Shown piece after piece: positions 44,896 to 54,794 of a stretch of DNA of 57,968 bases. Position numbers and translations under genes: made by a program. Source of the stretch: Bacteroidaceae bacterium (lineage in GTDB: Bacteria; Bacteroidota; Bacteroidia; Bacteroidales; Bacteroidaceae); contig CABIXF010000024.1 in the NCBI GenBank assembly GCA_902362595.1, positions 1 to 57,968 of the forward strand, in the 5' to 3' direction. The notes below the pieces were generated by a model. It was not told the origin of the DNA. It searched no databases and saw only the letters and a list, made by a program, of their open reading frames with translations. Position 1 is the first letter of the stretch, and each line of letters starts with the position of its first letter.

Positions 44896-47197
44896 TTGGT
44901 TGCTGACAGGATTACTGCTGATTACGGCAGCATGCTCCACCACCAAGCATCTCCCGGAAGAGGAATTGCTGTATACTGGAACTCCTTCTCCCCAAATTAC
45001 AGGATACAACCCAGAAGATGAAGGAGAAGCTACTCTCGAAGAAGTAAAAGGAGCACTCAATGTGGCGCCGAACAACTCATTCTTTGGCCACCCAAACTTC
45101 CGTATCCCCTTCCCTCTCGGACTATGGGTATACAACGGTTTCGAGCGCTATGAAAAAGGTATCGGAAAATGGATTTTCAAAAAACTGGCAGCTGACCCGA
45201 TTTATATTTCGACGGTGAATCCGGAAACTCGCACGAAAATAGCCAGTAACCTCTTACGAGAAAACGGTTTTTTCCAAGGAAATGTCACCGTAAAGGTAGA
45301 CACGGCCAAAAACCCTAAAAAGGCCAAGCTCCGCTATACCATTTACACAGGACAACGTTACAAACTGGATTCCATAAGCTATGTAGGCTTCTCTAAGAAG
45401 GCCGACAGTCTGATTCAAAAGACCTATGACAAACGACTGCTCAAGAAAGAAGAGGCATTCAGTGTCAACACACTCAATGCAGAAAGAGACCGTCTGGTGG
45501 AACTGTTCCGTAACAACGGATACTACTTCTATCGTTCTGATTTTATCACCTTTCTGGCAGATACACTGATGCATCCGGGATACGTCAACCTGAAAGTGGT
45601 ACAGAAACAAAACATACCGGAAGAAGGCTTGCGCACCTACTATATCGGGAAAACCCGTATCAACCTGATTGGATACAACGGGGAGCAACCGAATGATTCG
45701 CTGAATTTCCATAACTTTACCATTGGCTATGCAGGCAACAAACCGGGTATTCGATACGGAGTGCTTCGCCGACGTTTCCTCTATAAAAGTGGAGAGATTT
45801 ATTCTCAAACACGCCAGAACTACACCCAACAAGCTTTATCCCGACTGGGCGTATTTAAGTTCAATGACTTTAAATACACCCCCCGGCCTGGAAAAGACAC
45901 GCTGGACATTACGGTCAATGCCATGTTCGACCTTCCGTACGACAGCGAACTGGAATTGAATATCACCACCAAAAGTACCAAACAAACAGGTCCGGGAGCA
46001 AAATTCAACCTCGCACGAAAGAATTTCCGAAGAATGGGGGCCTCACTGAATCTGGAACTCAAAGGATCGTACGAATGGCAAACCAGTTCTACCGTCGACG
46101 GAGAAAGTTCTGTCATGAACTCATACGAATTGGGAACAGCCTTGTCATTGAACTTTCCACGACTGATTCTTCCCTGGATACGCAATCGGATAGACCCGTT
46201 CCGCTTCCCCTCTGAAACAAACTTCAAAATTTATGCAGAACAAATCAATCGTGCCCGTTATTTCAAGATGCTGTCATTTGGTGGAACCGTATCCTACAGC
46301 TTCCAGCCTAAGCGCAGCATCAAACATACAGTCACTCCGCTACACCTGGCTTTCAATACACTGCAACACCGTACGGCACGCTTTGATTCCATAGCCAATG
46401 CCAATCCAATGTTATTTCACAGTTTGGACGACCAGTTTATTCCTTCACTGACTTACACTGTAACCTACGACAACAGTTACCGGAAGAAAAAGAATCAGGT
46501 GTGGTGGGAAAACTCGCTGACTTCAGCCGGCAACGTCACCTCCATGATTTACGCGGCTTTCGGACAGAAATTCAGTACCAAAGAAAAAAAACTGCTGGGA
46601 ACCCCGTTCGCACAGTTTCTGAAATACTCATCAGAAGTCCGCTTCCTGCATAACATCAGTGAAAAGCAGCAAGTGGCTGCCCGTCTCATGGGAGGGGTAA
46701 TCTGGGCCTACGGAAACAAAACGATTGCGCCTTACAGTGAGCAGTTCTACGTAGGAGGTGCCAACAGTATACGTGCCTTTACCGTCCGTTCCATTGGACC
46801 GGGACGATTCCATCCAGCCAATAATGCCAGTTACTCATACGTAGATGAAACCGGAGACATCAAGCTGGAAGCCAACCTGGAGTACAGGTTCCGCATCTTG
46901 TCCAATTTTCTGGGAGGAAACCTGAACGGAGCCACGTTCTTGGATGCGGGTAACGTGTGGTTGATGCGGAAAGACGAAGCACGACCGGAAGCTGAATTCA
47001 GTCTTCACAATTTCTTCGACAGCATTGCCGTGGGCACAGGAGTTGGATTGCGCTATGACCTCTCTTTTCTGATTCTACGTCTGGACTTTGGAATAGCTCT
47101 TCACGTACCCTACGAAACCGGAAAAAGCGGATATTACAACATTCCCAGATTTAAAGACGGTATGGGAATCCACTTTGCCATTGGCTATCCATTCTAA
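44864..47197 (+). CDS. TamL: BamA/TamA-family barrel lipoprotein
   Basis: A 777-residue Omp85-family outer-membrane protein. The N-terminus WLLTGLLLITAACSTTKHLP contains a lipobox, unlike E. coli TamA; lipid-modified TamA relatives (TamL) are known in Bacteroidetes. POTRA-like repeats occupy about residues 25-340 (RYTIYTGQRYKLDSISYVG is one). The 16-strand barrel follows and shows the Omp85 signature region YVGGANSIRAFTVRSIGPGR and a final GMGIHFAIGYPF. I start it at 44864 (MKTKMKTQ); 44876 is also possible. Both lie inside the end of tamB. The frame is open from 44801, but that part encodes only lysine-rich sequence that shadows the tamB tail. Confidence 0.88.
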   Translation: MKTKMKTQITNWLLTGLLLITAACSTTKHLPEEELLYTGTPSPQITGYNPEDEGEATLEEVKGALNVAPNNSFFGHPNFRIPFPLGLWVYNGFERYEKGIGKWIFKKLAADPIYISTVNPETRTKIASNLLRENGFFQGNVTVKVDTAKNPKKAKLRYTIYTGQRYKLDSISYVGFSKKADSLIQKTYDKRLLKKEEAFSVNTLNAERDRLVELFRNNGYYFYRSDFITFLADTLMHPGYVNLKVVQKQNIPEEGLRTYYIGKTRINLIGYNGEQPNDSLNFHNFTIGYAGNKPGIRYGVLRRRFLYKSGEIYSQTRQNYTQQALSRLGVFKFNDFKYTPRPGKDTLDITVNAMFDLPYDSELELNITTKSTKQTGPGAKFNLARKNFRRMGASLNLELKGSYEWQTSSTVDGESSVMNSYELGTALSLNFPRLILPWIRNRIDPFRFPSETNFKIYAEQINRARYFKMLSFGGTVSYSFQPKRSIKHTVTPLHLAFNTLQHRTARFDSIANANPMLFHSLDDQFIPSLTYTVTYDNSYRKKKNQVWWENSLTSAGNVTSMIYAAFGQKFSTKEKKLLGTPFAQFLKYSSEVRFLHNISEKQQVAARLMGGVIWAYGNKTIAPYSEQFYVGGANSIRAFTVRSIGPGRFHPANNASYSYVDETGDIKLEANLEYRFRILSNFLGGNLNGATFLDAGNVWLMRKDEARPEAEFSLHNFFDSIAVGTGVGLRYDLSFLILRLDFGIALHVPYETGKSGYYNIPRFKDGMGIHFAIGYPF

Positions 47198-47262
47198 AAA
47201 AGCCCTTGCAATTCGACAAGAAAATTTAAGGCAAATACAGAGACGGTATCAAAATAAATGCC

Positions 47263-47270
47263 TACCTTTG
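47263..47270 (+). promoter_or_regulatory. Promoter -7 box upstream of the small protein and nuo genes
   Basis: TACCTTTG matches TAnnTTTG exactly and would start a transcript near 47277, 25 bases before the small protein gene at 47302. I see no comparable box in 47707-47815, so this may also be the promoter of the nuo operon. Confidence 0.45.
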
Positions 47271-47301
47271 CAGCGTTTTTTGAAGGTATTAAGGTTTTAG
47301 A

Positions 47302-47706
47302 ATGAATAAGTGGAAGATTTTTGCTTTTCTATCAATTATCACTCTTATGACATTATTCGTAAGAGCAGGCCTTTGTACCCTTTGTCCCCATCTTCTTCAA
47401 GCAGAAAATTCTGTGGAGAAAGAGGTTAGCTATTGTGTTTCCCCACATGCTGAACATACAGCCTCCAAAGCCATCGACTACCTGATTTCCAACAGGAAAG
47501 CCCTCATACCTCAAACCATTTTATTCATACAGACACAGAAAAGCCTCGATGGAAAGTTCTTCCTCATCGGCTTTAATATGGGAGAAGATTTTTTCCACAG
47601 ACCTCCTTTGAGCCTGAATTTATCTCATTCGACACATTCTAAACACCCTTATACACATTTAAACCGTACATATTATTTATATACCCTCAAAAAAATCCTG
47701 ATTTAA
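47302..47706 (+). CDS. Small secreted protein upstream of nuoA
   Basis: A 134-residue protein of unknown function with an N-terminal hydrophobic export signal (IFAFLSIITLMTLFVRAG) and several cysteines just after it. The mature region is histidine-rich (SHSTHSKHPYTHLNRTYY), and the C-terminus is LYTLKKILI. It resembles the product of 8665-9072, which stands before the NDH-2 gene, in length, layout and terminal motif. It has a promoter box upstream and no terminator before nuoA, 109 bases further on, so it may be the first gene of the nuo transcript. No function can be assigned. Confidence 0.5.
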   Translation: MNKWKIFAFLSIITLMTLFVRAGLCTLCPHLLQAENSVEKEVSYCVSPHAEHTASKAIDYLISNRKALIPQTILFIQTQKSLDGKFFLIGFNMGEDFFHRPPLSLNLSHSTHSKHPYTHLNRTYYLYTLKKILI

Positions 47707-47815
47707 TACTATCTAAGATTCATTCGCACAAGTATCCGAACACATTCTTAATAAACAGAGGTTTAATGTATCGGAAACCATATCAACTTATGTATCATCA
47801 AAAATTCTTAGATAT

Positions 47816-48166
47816 ATGTTTTTTACATTTATTATTGTCGTTATTCTGACAGCTGTCGTTCTTGTCGTTGCGGCGATGACCATTGCAAGATTACTTGCTC
47901 CACGGTCATTCAACCCACAGAAAGGAGAACCGTATGAATGTGGTATTCCCACGCGCGGACAATCATGGGTACAATTCAGAGCTGGCTATTACTTGTTTGC
48001 CATCCTGTTCCTGATGTTCGACATCGAAACGGTGTTCCTCTTCCCATGGGCCGTAGTGGCAAGTCAGGTAGGAGTATATGCACTGGTCAGTGTAGGATTC
48101 TTCTTGGTTGTCTTAATTTTAGGCCTGGCATACGCCTGGCGGAAAGGAGCTCTTGAATGGAAGTAA
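47816..48166 (+). CDS. nuoA: NADH-quinone oxidoreductase-type subunit NuoA
   Basis: A 116-residue membrane subunit of complex I with three helices. The family motif [19 protein letters not shown] and the acidic residues of [20 protein letters not shown] are present. It is shorter than the E. coli protein (147), mostly at the ends. The next gene, nuoB, starts ten bases before this gene ends, so the two are coupled. It opens the cluster A-B-CD-H-I-J-K-L-M-N. Confidence 0.93.
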   Translation: MFFTFIIVVILTAVVLVVAAMTIARLLAPRSFNPQKGEPYECGIPTRGQSWVQFRAGYYLFAILFLMFDIETVFLFPWAVVASQVGVYALVSVGFFLVVLILGLAYAWRKGALEWK

Positions 48167-48747
48167 AAAAAGCCACCTCCATCCGTTCTATGAAGTATGA
48201 GGACTTCAAGAACAATGATTATCTGGAAGACATGGTGCGCCGTTTGAACATGGACGGTGCAGGCATCGTATTGGGAACAGTAGACGAACTGATTAACTGG
48301 GGCCGTAGCAACTCTCTGTGGAGTCTTACTTTCGGTACCAGTTGTTGCGCCATCGAATTCATGGCATTGGGAGCAGCCCGCTATGACATGGCCCGTTTCG
48401 GATTTGAAGTAACCCGAAACTCTCCTCGTCAGGCAGACATGATCATGGTATTGGGAACCATCACTTACAAGATGGCCCCGGTATTGAAGCGTCTGTACGA
48501 CCAGATGGCCGAACCCAAATATGTGGTAGCAGTAGGCGGATGTACCATTTCCGGTGGTCCGTTCATCAAATCCTATCACGTAGTAAACGGTATTGACAAA
48601 ATCATTCCGGTCGACGTATATATTCCGGGATGTCCTCCACGGCCGGAAGCCTTCTTCTACGGAATGATGCAACTCCAACGTAAAATCAAAGTGGAACGTT
48701 TCTTAGGAGGCGTCAACCGAAAAGAAAAAGAGGAATCAACCAAGTAA
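48157..48747 (+). CDS. nuoB: Complex I subunit NuoB
   Basis: A 196-residue peripheral subunit carrying iron-sulfur cluster N2, the last cluster before quinone. The ligands are C63 and C64 ([10 protein letters not shown]), C129 ([11 protein letters not shown]) and C159 ([13 protein letters not shown]), all present. It starts inside the last codons of nuoA and is followed by nuoCD after 14 bases. Confidence 0.95.
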   Translation: MEVKKATSIRSMKYEDFKNNDYLEDMVRRLNMDGAGIVLGTVDELINWGRSNSLWSLTFGTSCCAIEFMALGAARYDMARFGFEVTRNSPRQADMIMVLGTITYKMAPVLKRLYDQMAEPKYVVAVGGCTISGGPFIKSYHVVNGIDKIIPVDVYIPGCPPRPEAFFYGMMQLQRKIKVERFLGGVNRKEKEESTK

Positions 48748-48761
48748 AAAAAGAAATACAA

Positions 48762-50381
48762 ATGGAAATTGAAAAAATAAAACGCATTACTCCTGAAGCG
48801 GAAATCAGTCAGGCTGGCGAAACGGTGATCAAAATACCGGCAGACAAACTGCATGCCACGGCCAAAGCCTTGCATGACGATAAAGAGGAATCTATGGATT
48901 TCCTGCGTGACATCGTAGGAATGGACTGGGGAGAAGAGGGATTGGGAGCGCTCTACCTCTTGGAATCTACGCACACAGGAGCTAGAATCATCCTCAAATC
49001 AGTAGCAGCCGACCGGGAAAAGGCATTTTTACCGACTGTCAGCGATTTGTGGAAAACGGCACTCATCAAAGAACGTGAAGTGTACGACTTTTTCGGCATC
49101 GTCTTCCTGAACCATCCGGACATGCGCCGCATCTTCCTGCGTGAAGACTGGAAAGGCTATCCAATGCGCAAGGATTATGACATGAACTCCAATCCGCTGC
49201 AGATGGACAATGAAGAGAATGCCGACCTTACCGACGAATACTTCCTCCGTCCGGACGGTACACTCGAGGGACACAAGAATGTTGTGTTTGGAGAAGATGA
49301 CTTCGTCGTAAACATCGGTCCGCAGCACCCTTCTACTCACGGTGTATTGCGTATGCGTACCTCACTCGACGGTGAAAACATCCGTAAAATTGACCCGATT
49401 CTGGGATACATCCACCGAGGCATCGAGAAAATGAACGAAAGCCTGACTTATCCACAGACGCTGGCACTGACCGACCGTCTAGATTACCTGAGTGCTCATC
49501 AGAATCGCCACGCCTTGTGTATGTGCATCGAAAAGGCTGCTGGAATCGAAATCCCGGAACGTGCCTTGTATATCCGTACCATCATGGACGAACTGCAACG
49601 TATCGATTCTCACCTGCTGTTCTATTCTTGCCTGGTAATGGATATGGGTGGACTGACTCCGTTCTTCTATGGTTTCCGTGAACGTGAAATGATTCTGGAC
49701 ATCTTTGAAGAAACCACTGGAGGACGTCTGATTCAGAACTATAACATGATTGGTGGCGTGCAGGCTGATATCCATCCCACTTTCCAACAGAAAGTAAAAG
49801 AATTCATCAAACACCTGCGCAGTGTTATCCAAGATTATCACGACATCTTCACTTCCAACGTCATCGCCGACACCCGTCTGAAAGGCGTGGGAATCCTGTC
49901 AAAGGAGGATGCCATCTCACTGGGCTGTACAGGAGGTACCGGACGTGCTTCCGGATGGGCCAACGACGTGCGCAAGCATCATCCGTATGCTTTGTATGAC
50001 AAAGTGGACTTCAAGGAAATCACTTATACAGAAGGAGACTCCTTTGCCCGTTATATGGTACGTATGGATGAAATCATGGAATCTTGCCACATCATCGAAC
50101 AGCTGATTGACAATATTCCGGAAGGTGAATTCCGGGTAAAGACCAAACCCATCATCAAGTTGCCGGAAGGCGTGTTCACTTCCTCAGTAGAAACCAGCCG
50201 TGGAGAATTCGACGTAGTGCTTGAAAGCCACGGAGACAAGGTGCCTTACCGTCTGCACTATCGCTCTACGGGAATTCCATTGGTACATGCCATGGATACA
50301 ATCTGCCGCGGAACAAAGATTGCGGACTTAATTGCCATTGGAGGTACACTCGACTTTGTCATTCCCGACATTGACCGATAA
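48762..50381 (+). CDS. nuoCD: Fused complex I subunits NuoC and NuoD
   Basis: A 539-residue fusion of the 30-kDa (NuoC) and 49-kDa (NuoD) subunits. The NuoC part (about 1-150) contains LIKEREVYDFFGIVFLNHPD and LREDWKGYPMRKDY. The NuoD part (about 175-539) contains VNIGPQHPSTHGVLRM, IGYIHRGIEKM-type sequence and the quinone-site region. NuoD resembles a hydrogenase large subunit without the NiFe cysteines. The fusion is also known in E. coli (about 600 residues); here the NuoC portion is the shorter one. It connects NuoB to the membrane arm. Confidence 0.94.
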   Translation: MEIEKIKRITPEAEISQAGETVIKIPADKLHATAKALHDDKEESMDFLRDIVGMDWGEEGLGALYLLESTHTGARIILKSVAADREKAFLPTVSDLWKTALIKEREVYDFFGIVFLNHPDMRRIFLREDWKGYPMRKDYDMNSNPLQMDNEENADLTDEYFLRPDGTLEGHKNVVFGEDDFVVNIGPQHPSTHGVLRMRTSLDGENIRKIDPILGYIHRGIEKMNESLTYPQTLALTDRLDYLSAHQNRHALCMCIEKAAGIEIPERALYIRTIMDELQRIDSHLLFYSCLVMDMGGLTPFFYGFREREMILDIFEETTGGRLIQNYNMIGGVQADIHPTFQQKVKEFIKHLRSVIQDYHDIFTSNVIADTRLKGVGILSKEDAISLGCTGGTGRASGWANDVRKHHPYALYDKVDFKEITYTEGDSFARYMVRMDEIMESCHIIEQLIDNIPEGEFRVKTKPIIKLPEGVFTSSVETSRGEFDVVLESHGDKVPYRLHYRSTGIPLVHAMDTICRGTKIADLIAIGGTLDFVIPDIDR

Positions 50382-50438
50382 TCTCCCGATGAAACAAGTG
50401 GACAATCATCACAGTAAAACTGAAAAATTAAAAGAAAT

Positions 50439-51530
50439 ATGTTTTTAGATTATTATAATTTCAGCCCGCTGCTCATGCAGATTCATGCCTTTCTGTGCGG
50501 CCTGATGCCCGAGTGGCTGGCACTTACCCTTGAAGGCCTCGTGGTCGGCGTGTTCATTCTCGTCATGTACGCCGTACTGGCCATCATCCTTATCTATATG
50601 GAGCGTAAAGTCTGTGCGGCTTTCCAGTGCCGTATCGGTCCGAACCGTGTAGGAGGAAAGGGCGGACTGTTGCAGGTTCCAGCCGACGTGTTGAAAATCC
50701 TGACCAAGGAAATCATCAGCCTGAAGAACTCCGACCATTTTCTGTACAACCTGGCTCCGTTCCTCGTCATCTTGGCTTCTATCCTTACCTTCTCCTGCTT
50801 GCCGTGGAACAAAGGAGGGGAAATCCTGCACATGAACATCGGTATCTTCTTCGTGCTGGCAGCTTCTTCCATCGGCGTGCTGGGTATCCTGCTGGCCGGA
50901 TGGAGTAGTAACAGCAAATATACGCTGATTGGTGCTGTACGAAGTGGTGCCATGATTATCAGTTATGAACTTTCCATCGGCCTCAGCGTATTGACCATGG
51001 TGGTCATGAGCGGTGCCATGGACATCCAGACCATTGTAGAGGGTCAAGCCAACGGATGGAACATTTTCAAGGGACACATTCCAGCCATCATGGCGTTCAT
51101 CATTTACCTGATTGCAGGTAATGCGGAGGCCAACCGTGGCCCGTTCGACTTGGCAGAAGCAGAACAGGAACTGACAGCCGGATACCATACAGAATATTCC
51201 GGTATGCACTTCGGGTTCTTCTATCTAGCCGAATACCTGAACTTGTTCATTACAGCCGGTATCGCCACCACCCTGTTCCTGGGCGGATGGATGCCTTTGC
51301 ACATTGCCGGTCTCGACGGGTTGAACCTGGTGATGGACTACATCCCCGGATTTGTTTGGTTTATGGGAAAAACCTTCCTCATCGTCTTCCTGCTGATGTG
51401 GATTCGCTGGACTTTCCCGCGCCTGCGTATCGACCAGGTACTGACACTGGAATGGAAATACTTGATGCCGCTTTCACTGGTGGTTTTGTTACTGATGACC
51501 GTATGCAAAGTATGCGGCCTGACATTTTGA
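50439..51530 (+). CDS. nuoH: Complex I subunit NuoH
   Basis: A 363-residue membrane subunit that forms part of the quinone chamber, with about eight or nine helices. Diagnostic motifs are [20 protein letters not shown] near residue 50, [20 protein letters not shown] and the late [14 protein letters not shown]. It is slightly longer than the E. coli protein (325), with an extended N-terminus. It follows nuoCD by 57 bases. Confidence 0.95.
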   Translation: MFLDYYNFSPLLMQIHAFLCGLMPEWLALTLEGLVVGVFILVMYAVLAIILIYMERKVCAAFQCRIGPNRVGGKGGLLQVPADVLKILTKEIISLKNSDHFLYNLAPFLVILASILTFSCLPWNKGGEILHMNIGIFFVLAASSIGVLGILLAGWSSNSKYTLIGAVRSGAMIISYELSIGLSVLTMVVMSGAMDIQTIVEGQANGWNIFKGHIPAIMAFIIYLIAGNAEANRGPFDLAEAEQELTAGYHTEYSGMHFGFFYLAEYLNLFITAGIATTLFLGGWMPLHIAGLDGLNLVMDYIPGFVWFMGKTFLIVFLLMWIRWTFPRLRIDQVLTLEWKYLMPLSLVVLLLMTVCKVCGLTF

Positions 51531-51546
51531 TTAAATTTTTTTGAAT

Positions 51547-51996
51547 ATGAATGCATTGGAAGAATATTTGAAAGGATATGTCGGTGGAGTAAAGAGCCTG
51601 CTGGTAGGTATGCGTACCTCCATGAAGGTGTTTTGCCAGAAGAAGATAACCGAACAATATCCGGAAAACCGCCACACGACTCTCCATATTCCGGAACGCC
51701 ACAGAGCCATGCTCGAAATGCCGGTCGATGAGAACGGAAACAACCGTTGCATTGCTTGCGGACTGTGCCAGATGAACTGTCCGAACGGAACCATCCACCT
51801 GACCACGGAAATGCGGGAAACCGAAGACGGCAAAAAGAAAAAAGTACTGGTGAAATATGAGTATAACCTGGGATCCTGCATGTTCTGCATGCTGTGCGTC
51901 AATGCCTGCCCGCACGACGCCATCCGATTCACGAACGACTTCGAGAATGCGGTGTTCCAGAAAGAAAAACTCGTAATGACACTGAACAAGAAATAA
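51547..51996 (+). CDS. nuoI: Complex I subunit NuoI
   Basis: A 149-residue ferredoxin-like subunit binding two [4Fe-4S] clusters. The ligand sets are C68, C71, C74, C78 (CIACGLCQMNCPNG) and C111, C114, C117, C121 (CMFCMLCVNACPHDA). Residues 1-60 are an amphipathic lead. I use the ATG at 51547; a TTG two codons earlier is less likely. With NuoE, F and G absent, this subunit is the probable entry point for electrons from an unknown donor. Confidence 0.95.
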   Translation: MNALEEYLKGYVGGVKSLLVGMRTSMKVFCQKKITEQYPENRHTTLHIPERHRAMLEMPVDENGNNRCIACGLCQMNCPNGTIHLTTEMRETEDGKKKKVLVKYEYNLGSCMFCMLCVNACPHDAIRFTNDFENAVFQKEKLVMTLNKK

Positions 51997-52012
51997 ATAA
52001 AACGAAACGGAT

Positions 52013-52528
52013 ATGAATATATCACTTCAAGAAATCGTATTTTATATCGTAGGTGCCTGTATCATCGTCAGCTCCATTCTGGCTGTCACTACAGGAAGAC
52101 TTCTGCGTGCAGCCACTTACCTGCTGTTCGTGCTCTTCGGCACAGGCGCCATCTACGGAATCCTGGGCTACACCTTCCTGAGTGCGGTCCAGTTGATGGT
52201 GTATGCCGGAGGTATCGTGGTATTGTATGTGTTCTCTATCTTGCTGACCCAGTCGGACAAGAATATGAAATACAAACAAAACCAGGCCAAACTTATCAGC
52301 GTACTGATTACCACCGTGGTGGGAGCTGTACTGGTACTCTTCCTGGTCATGACCAACGGATTTGCCCTGAACTTGATTCCACAGGGAGTGGAACTTCCAG
52401 TCGACCAGATTGGACACGCGTTGATTGGTACCGACAAATACCAGTTCGTCCTGCCGTTTGAGGCCGTCAGCGTATTGTTATTAGCTTGTATGATTGGTGC
52501 GATATTGATTGCACGCAAAGAAAAATAA
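52013..52528 (+). CDS. nuoJ: Complex I subunit NuoJ
   Basis: A 171-residue membrane subunit with five helices. The third helix contains GYTFLSAVQLMVYAGGIVVL, including the conserved glycine pair and tyrosine of the pi-bulge helix involved in proton coupling. The length is near that of E. coli (184). It lies 16 bases after nuoI and 12 before nuoK. Confidence 0.93.
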   Translation: MNISLQEIVFYIVGACIIVSSILAVTTGRLLRAATYLLFVLFGTGAIYGILGYTFLSAVQLMVYAGGIVVLYVFSILLTQSDKNMKYKQNQAKLISVLITTVVGAVLVLFLVMTNGFALNLIPQGVELPVDQIGHALIGTDKYQFVLPFEAVSVLLLACMIGAILIARKEK

Positions 52529-52540
52529 CACAGTAAAATT

Positions 52541-52858
52541 ATGGAAATAGAAATTCATGTAGTTCACTACCTCGTCATCAGCACCGTCATGCTTTTCTGC
52601 GGCATCTATGGTTTCTTTACCCGCAAGAACCTGCTGGCACTGCTGATTTCAGTAGAATTGATGCTCAATGCGACCAACATCAATTTCGCGGTATTCAACC
52701 GTTATCTTTTCCCCGGGCAACTGGAGGGGCATTTCTTCAGCCTGTTCGGAATAGCCATCGCTGCAGCCGAAACCGCCGTGGCCATTGCCATCATTATTAA
52801 TGTGTATCGCAACCTGAAACAGGTGCTTACCGATGATATAACCGATTTGAAAGGATAA
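52541..52858 (+). CDS. nuoK: Complex I subunit NuoK
   Basis: A 105-residue subunit with three helices. The essential membrane glutamates are in LLISVELMLNATNINF and in the AAAETAVAIAIIINVYRN segment. This is the normal size for the family (about 100). Confidence 0.95.
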   Translation: MEIEIHVVHYLVISTVMLFCGIYGFFTRKNLLALLISVELMLNATNINFAVFNRYLFPGQLEGHFFSLFGIAIAAAETAVAIAIIINVYRNLKQVLTDDITDLKG

Positions 52859-52884
52859 CTTTCTTATACATTATTAAATTGCTT

Positions 52885-54774
52885 ATGGATTATACAATTC
52901 TGATACTTGCCCTCCCGATGCTGAGCTTCCTGCTCCTGGCACTGGCCGGCATGAAAATGCCTCATCGTGTAGCGGGCGCCATCGGCACACTTTCACTGGG
53001 AGTGGTAGCCGTACTGAGCTATCTGACGGCATTCAGCTATTTCACGGCTCCACGTACTGCGGAAGGCCTCTACCCCACGCTGACTCCGTGGAACATTGAA
53101 TGGCTGCCGTTCACTTCGTCTCTTCATATTGACATGGGTATCCTGCTGGACCCGATTTCCGTCATGATGCTGGTGGTCATTTCCACCGTTTCCCTGATGG
53201 TACACATCTACTCTTTCGGTTACATGAAAGGAGAGGTCGGTTTCCAGCGGTATTACGCCTTCCTGTCATTGTTTACTTTCTCCATGCTGGGACTGGTCGT
53301 TGCAACCAATATCTTCCAGATGTATGTGTTCTGGGAGCTGGTGGGTGTGTCTTCTTACCTGCTCATCGGTTTCTATTACACCAAACCGGAAGCCATTGCC
53401 GCCAGCAAGAAAGCGTTTATCGTAACCCGTTTTGCCGACCTGGGCTTCCTAATCGGTATCCTGATTTACGGATATTACATGCAGACCTTTACCTTCACTC
53501 CGGGCACGGAACGTCTGATGCAGGCCGGAATGGTACTTCCCCTCGCACTGGGACTGATGTTCGTGGGTGGTGCCGGTAAGAGTGCCATGTTCCCGTTGCA
53601 CATCTGGTTGCCGGATGCCATGGAAGGTCCGACTCCGGTATCTGCCTTGATTCATGCCGCCACCATGGTGGTAGCCGGTGTGTACCTGGTAGCCCGCATG
53701 TTCCCGCTGTTCATCGGTTATGCGCCTCACACCCTGCACATCGTGGCCTGGGTAGGTGCTTTCACTGCCTTCTACGCAGCCAGCGTAGCCTGCGCACAGA
53801 GTGATATCAAACGTGTACTTGCCTTCTCTACCATCTCGCAGATTGGTTTCATGATGGTGGCACTGGGTGTCTGCACCGCAGCCGACCCACACGAAGGCGG
53901 TCTGGGTTACATGGCCGGCATGTTCCACCTGTTCACTCACGCCATGTTCAAGGCCTTGCTTTTCCTGGGTGCCGGATGCATCATCCATGCCGTACACAGC
54001 AACGAAATGGAAACCATGGGCGGCCTGCACAAATACATGCCGATTACCCACATCACCTTCCTGATTGCCTGCCTGGCCATCGCCGGTATTCCTCCGTTCT
54101 CCGGATTCTTCTCCAAGGACGAGATTCTGACGGCCTGCTTCCAGTACAGCCCGGTCATCGGATGGATTATGACGATTATCGCCGGAATGACCGCTTTCTA
54201 TATGTTCCGTCTGTACTACTGCATCTTCTGGGGCAAGGAAAACAAGGAACTGCATGCACATCATGTACCGCATGAAAGTCCGCTGGCCATGACTTTCCCG
54301 CTAATGTTCCTGGCACTGGTTACCATCGTAGCCGGATTCATTCCTTTCGGACACTTCGTTTCTTCCAATGGACATGCCTACGACATTCACCTCGACTGGG
54401 GAGTAGCCGGCACCAGCATCGTCATTGCCGTCATCGCCATCGCCCTGGCCACTTGGATGTATGCCCGCGAAAAACAGCCTGTACCCGAGATGCTGGCACA
54501 GCGCTTCAGTACCCTGCACCGTGCAGCCTACAAGCGCTTCTACATGGATGAGATCTGGTTGTTCGTTACCAAGAAAATCATCTTCCGCTGCGTATCCACT
54601 CCGCTGGCATGGTTCGACCGCCACGTCATCGACCAGTTCATGAATTTCATGGCATGGAGCACCAACGCCGCTGGAGAAACCGTACAGCCGATACAGAATG
54701 GTAAAATCCAGACGTACACTCATTATTTCCTGGCAGGTATTATTGTACTGACAATCATCTTGCTGCTGAACTAA
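52885..54774 (+). CDS. nuoL: Complex I antiporter-like subunit NuoL
   Basis: A 629-residue proton-pumping subunit with about 16 helices. It shows [19 protein letters not shown], the lysine-bearing [37 protein letters not shown] and the distal [16 protein letters not shown]. The C-terminal amphipathic lateral helix and last membrane helix ([10 protein letters not shown]) are present. I use the ATG at 52885 (MDYTIL) instead of the TTG two codons upstream. The length is normal. Confidence 0.95.
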   Translation: MDYTILILALPMLSFLLLALAGMKMPHRVAGAIGTLSLGVVAVLSYLTAFSYFTAPRTAEGLYPTLTPWNIEWLPFTSSLHIDMGILLDPISVMMLVVISTVSLMVHIYSFGYMKGEVGFQRYYAFLSLFTFSMLGLVVATNIFQMYVFWELVGVSSYLLIGFYYTKPEAIAASKKAFIVTRFADLGFLIGILIYGYYMQTFTFTPGTERLMQAGMVLPLALGLMFVGGAGKSAMFPLHIWLPDAMEGPTPVSALIHAATMVVAGVYLVARMFPLFIGYAPHTLHIVAWVGAFTAFYAASVACAQSDIKRVLAFSTISQIGFMMVALGVCTAADPHEGGLGYMAGMFHLFTHAMFKALLFLGAGCIIHAVHSNEMETMGGLHKYMPITHITFLIACLAIAGIPPFSGFFSKDEILTACFQYSPVIGWIMTIIAGMTAFYMFRLYYCIFWGKENKELHAHHVPHESPLAMTFPLMFLALVTIVAGFIPFGHFVSSNGHAYDIHLDWGVAGTSIVIAVIAIALATWMYAREKQPVPEMLAQRFSTLHRAAYKRFYMDEIWLFVTKKIIFRCVSTPLAWFDRHVIDQFMNFMAWSTNAAGETVQPIQNGKIQTYTHYFLAGIIVLTIILLLN

Positions 54775-54794
54775 CAAAGAAGAATCTATAACGT

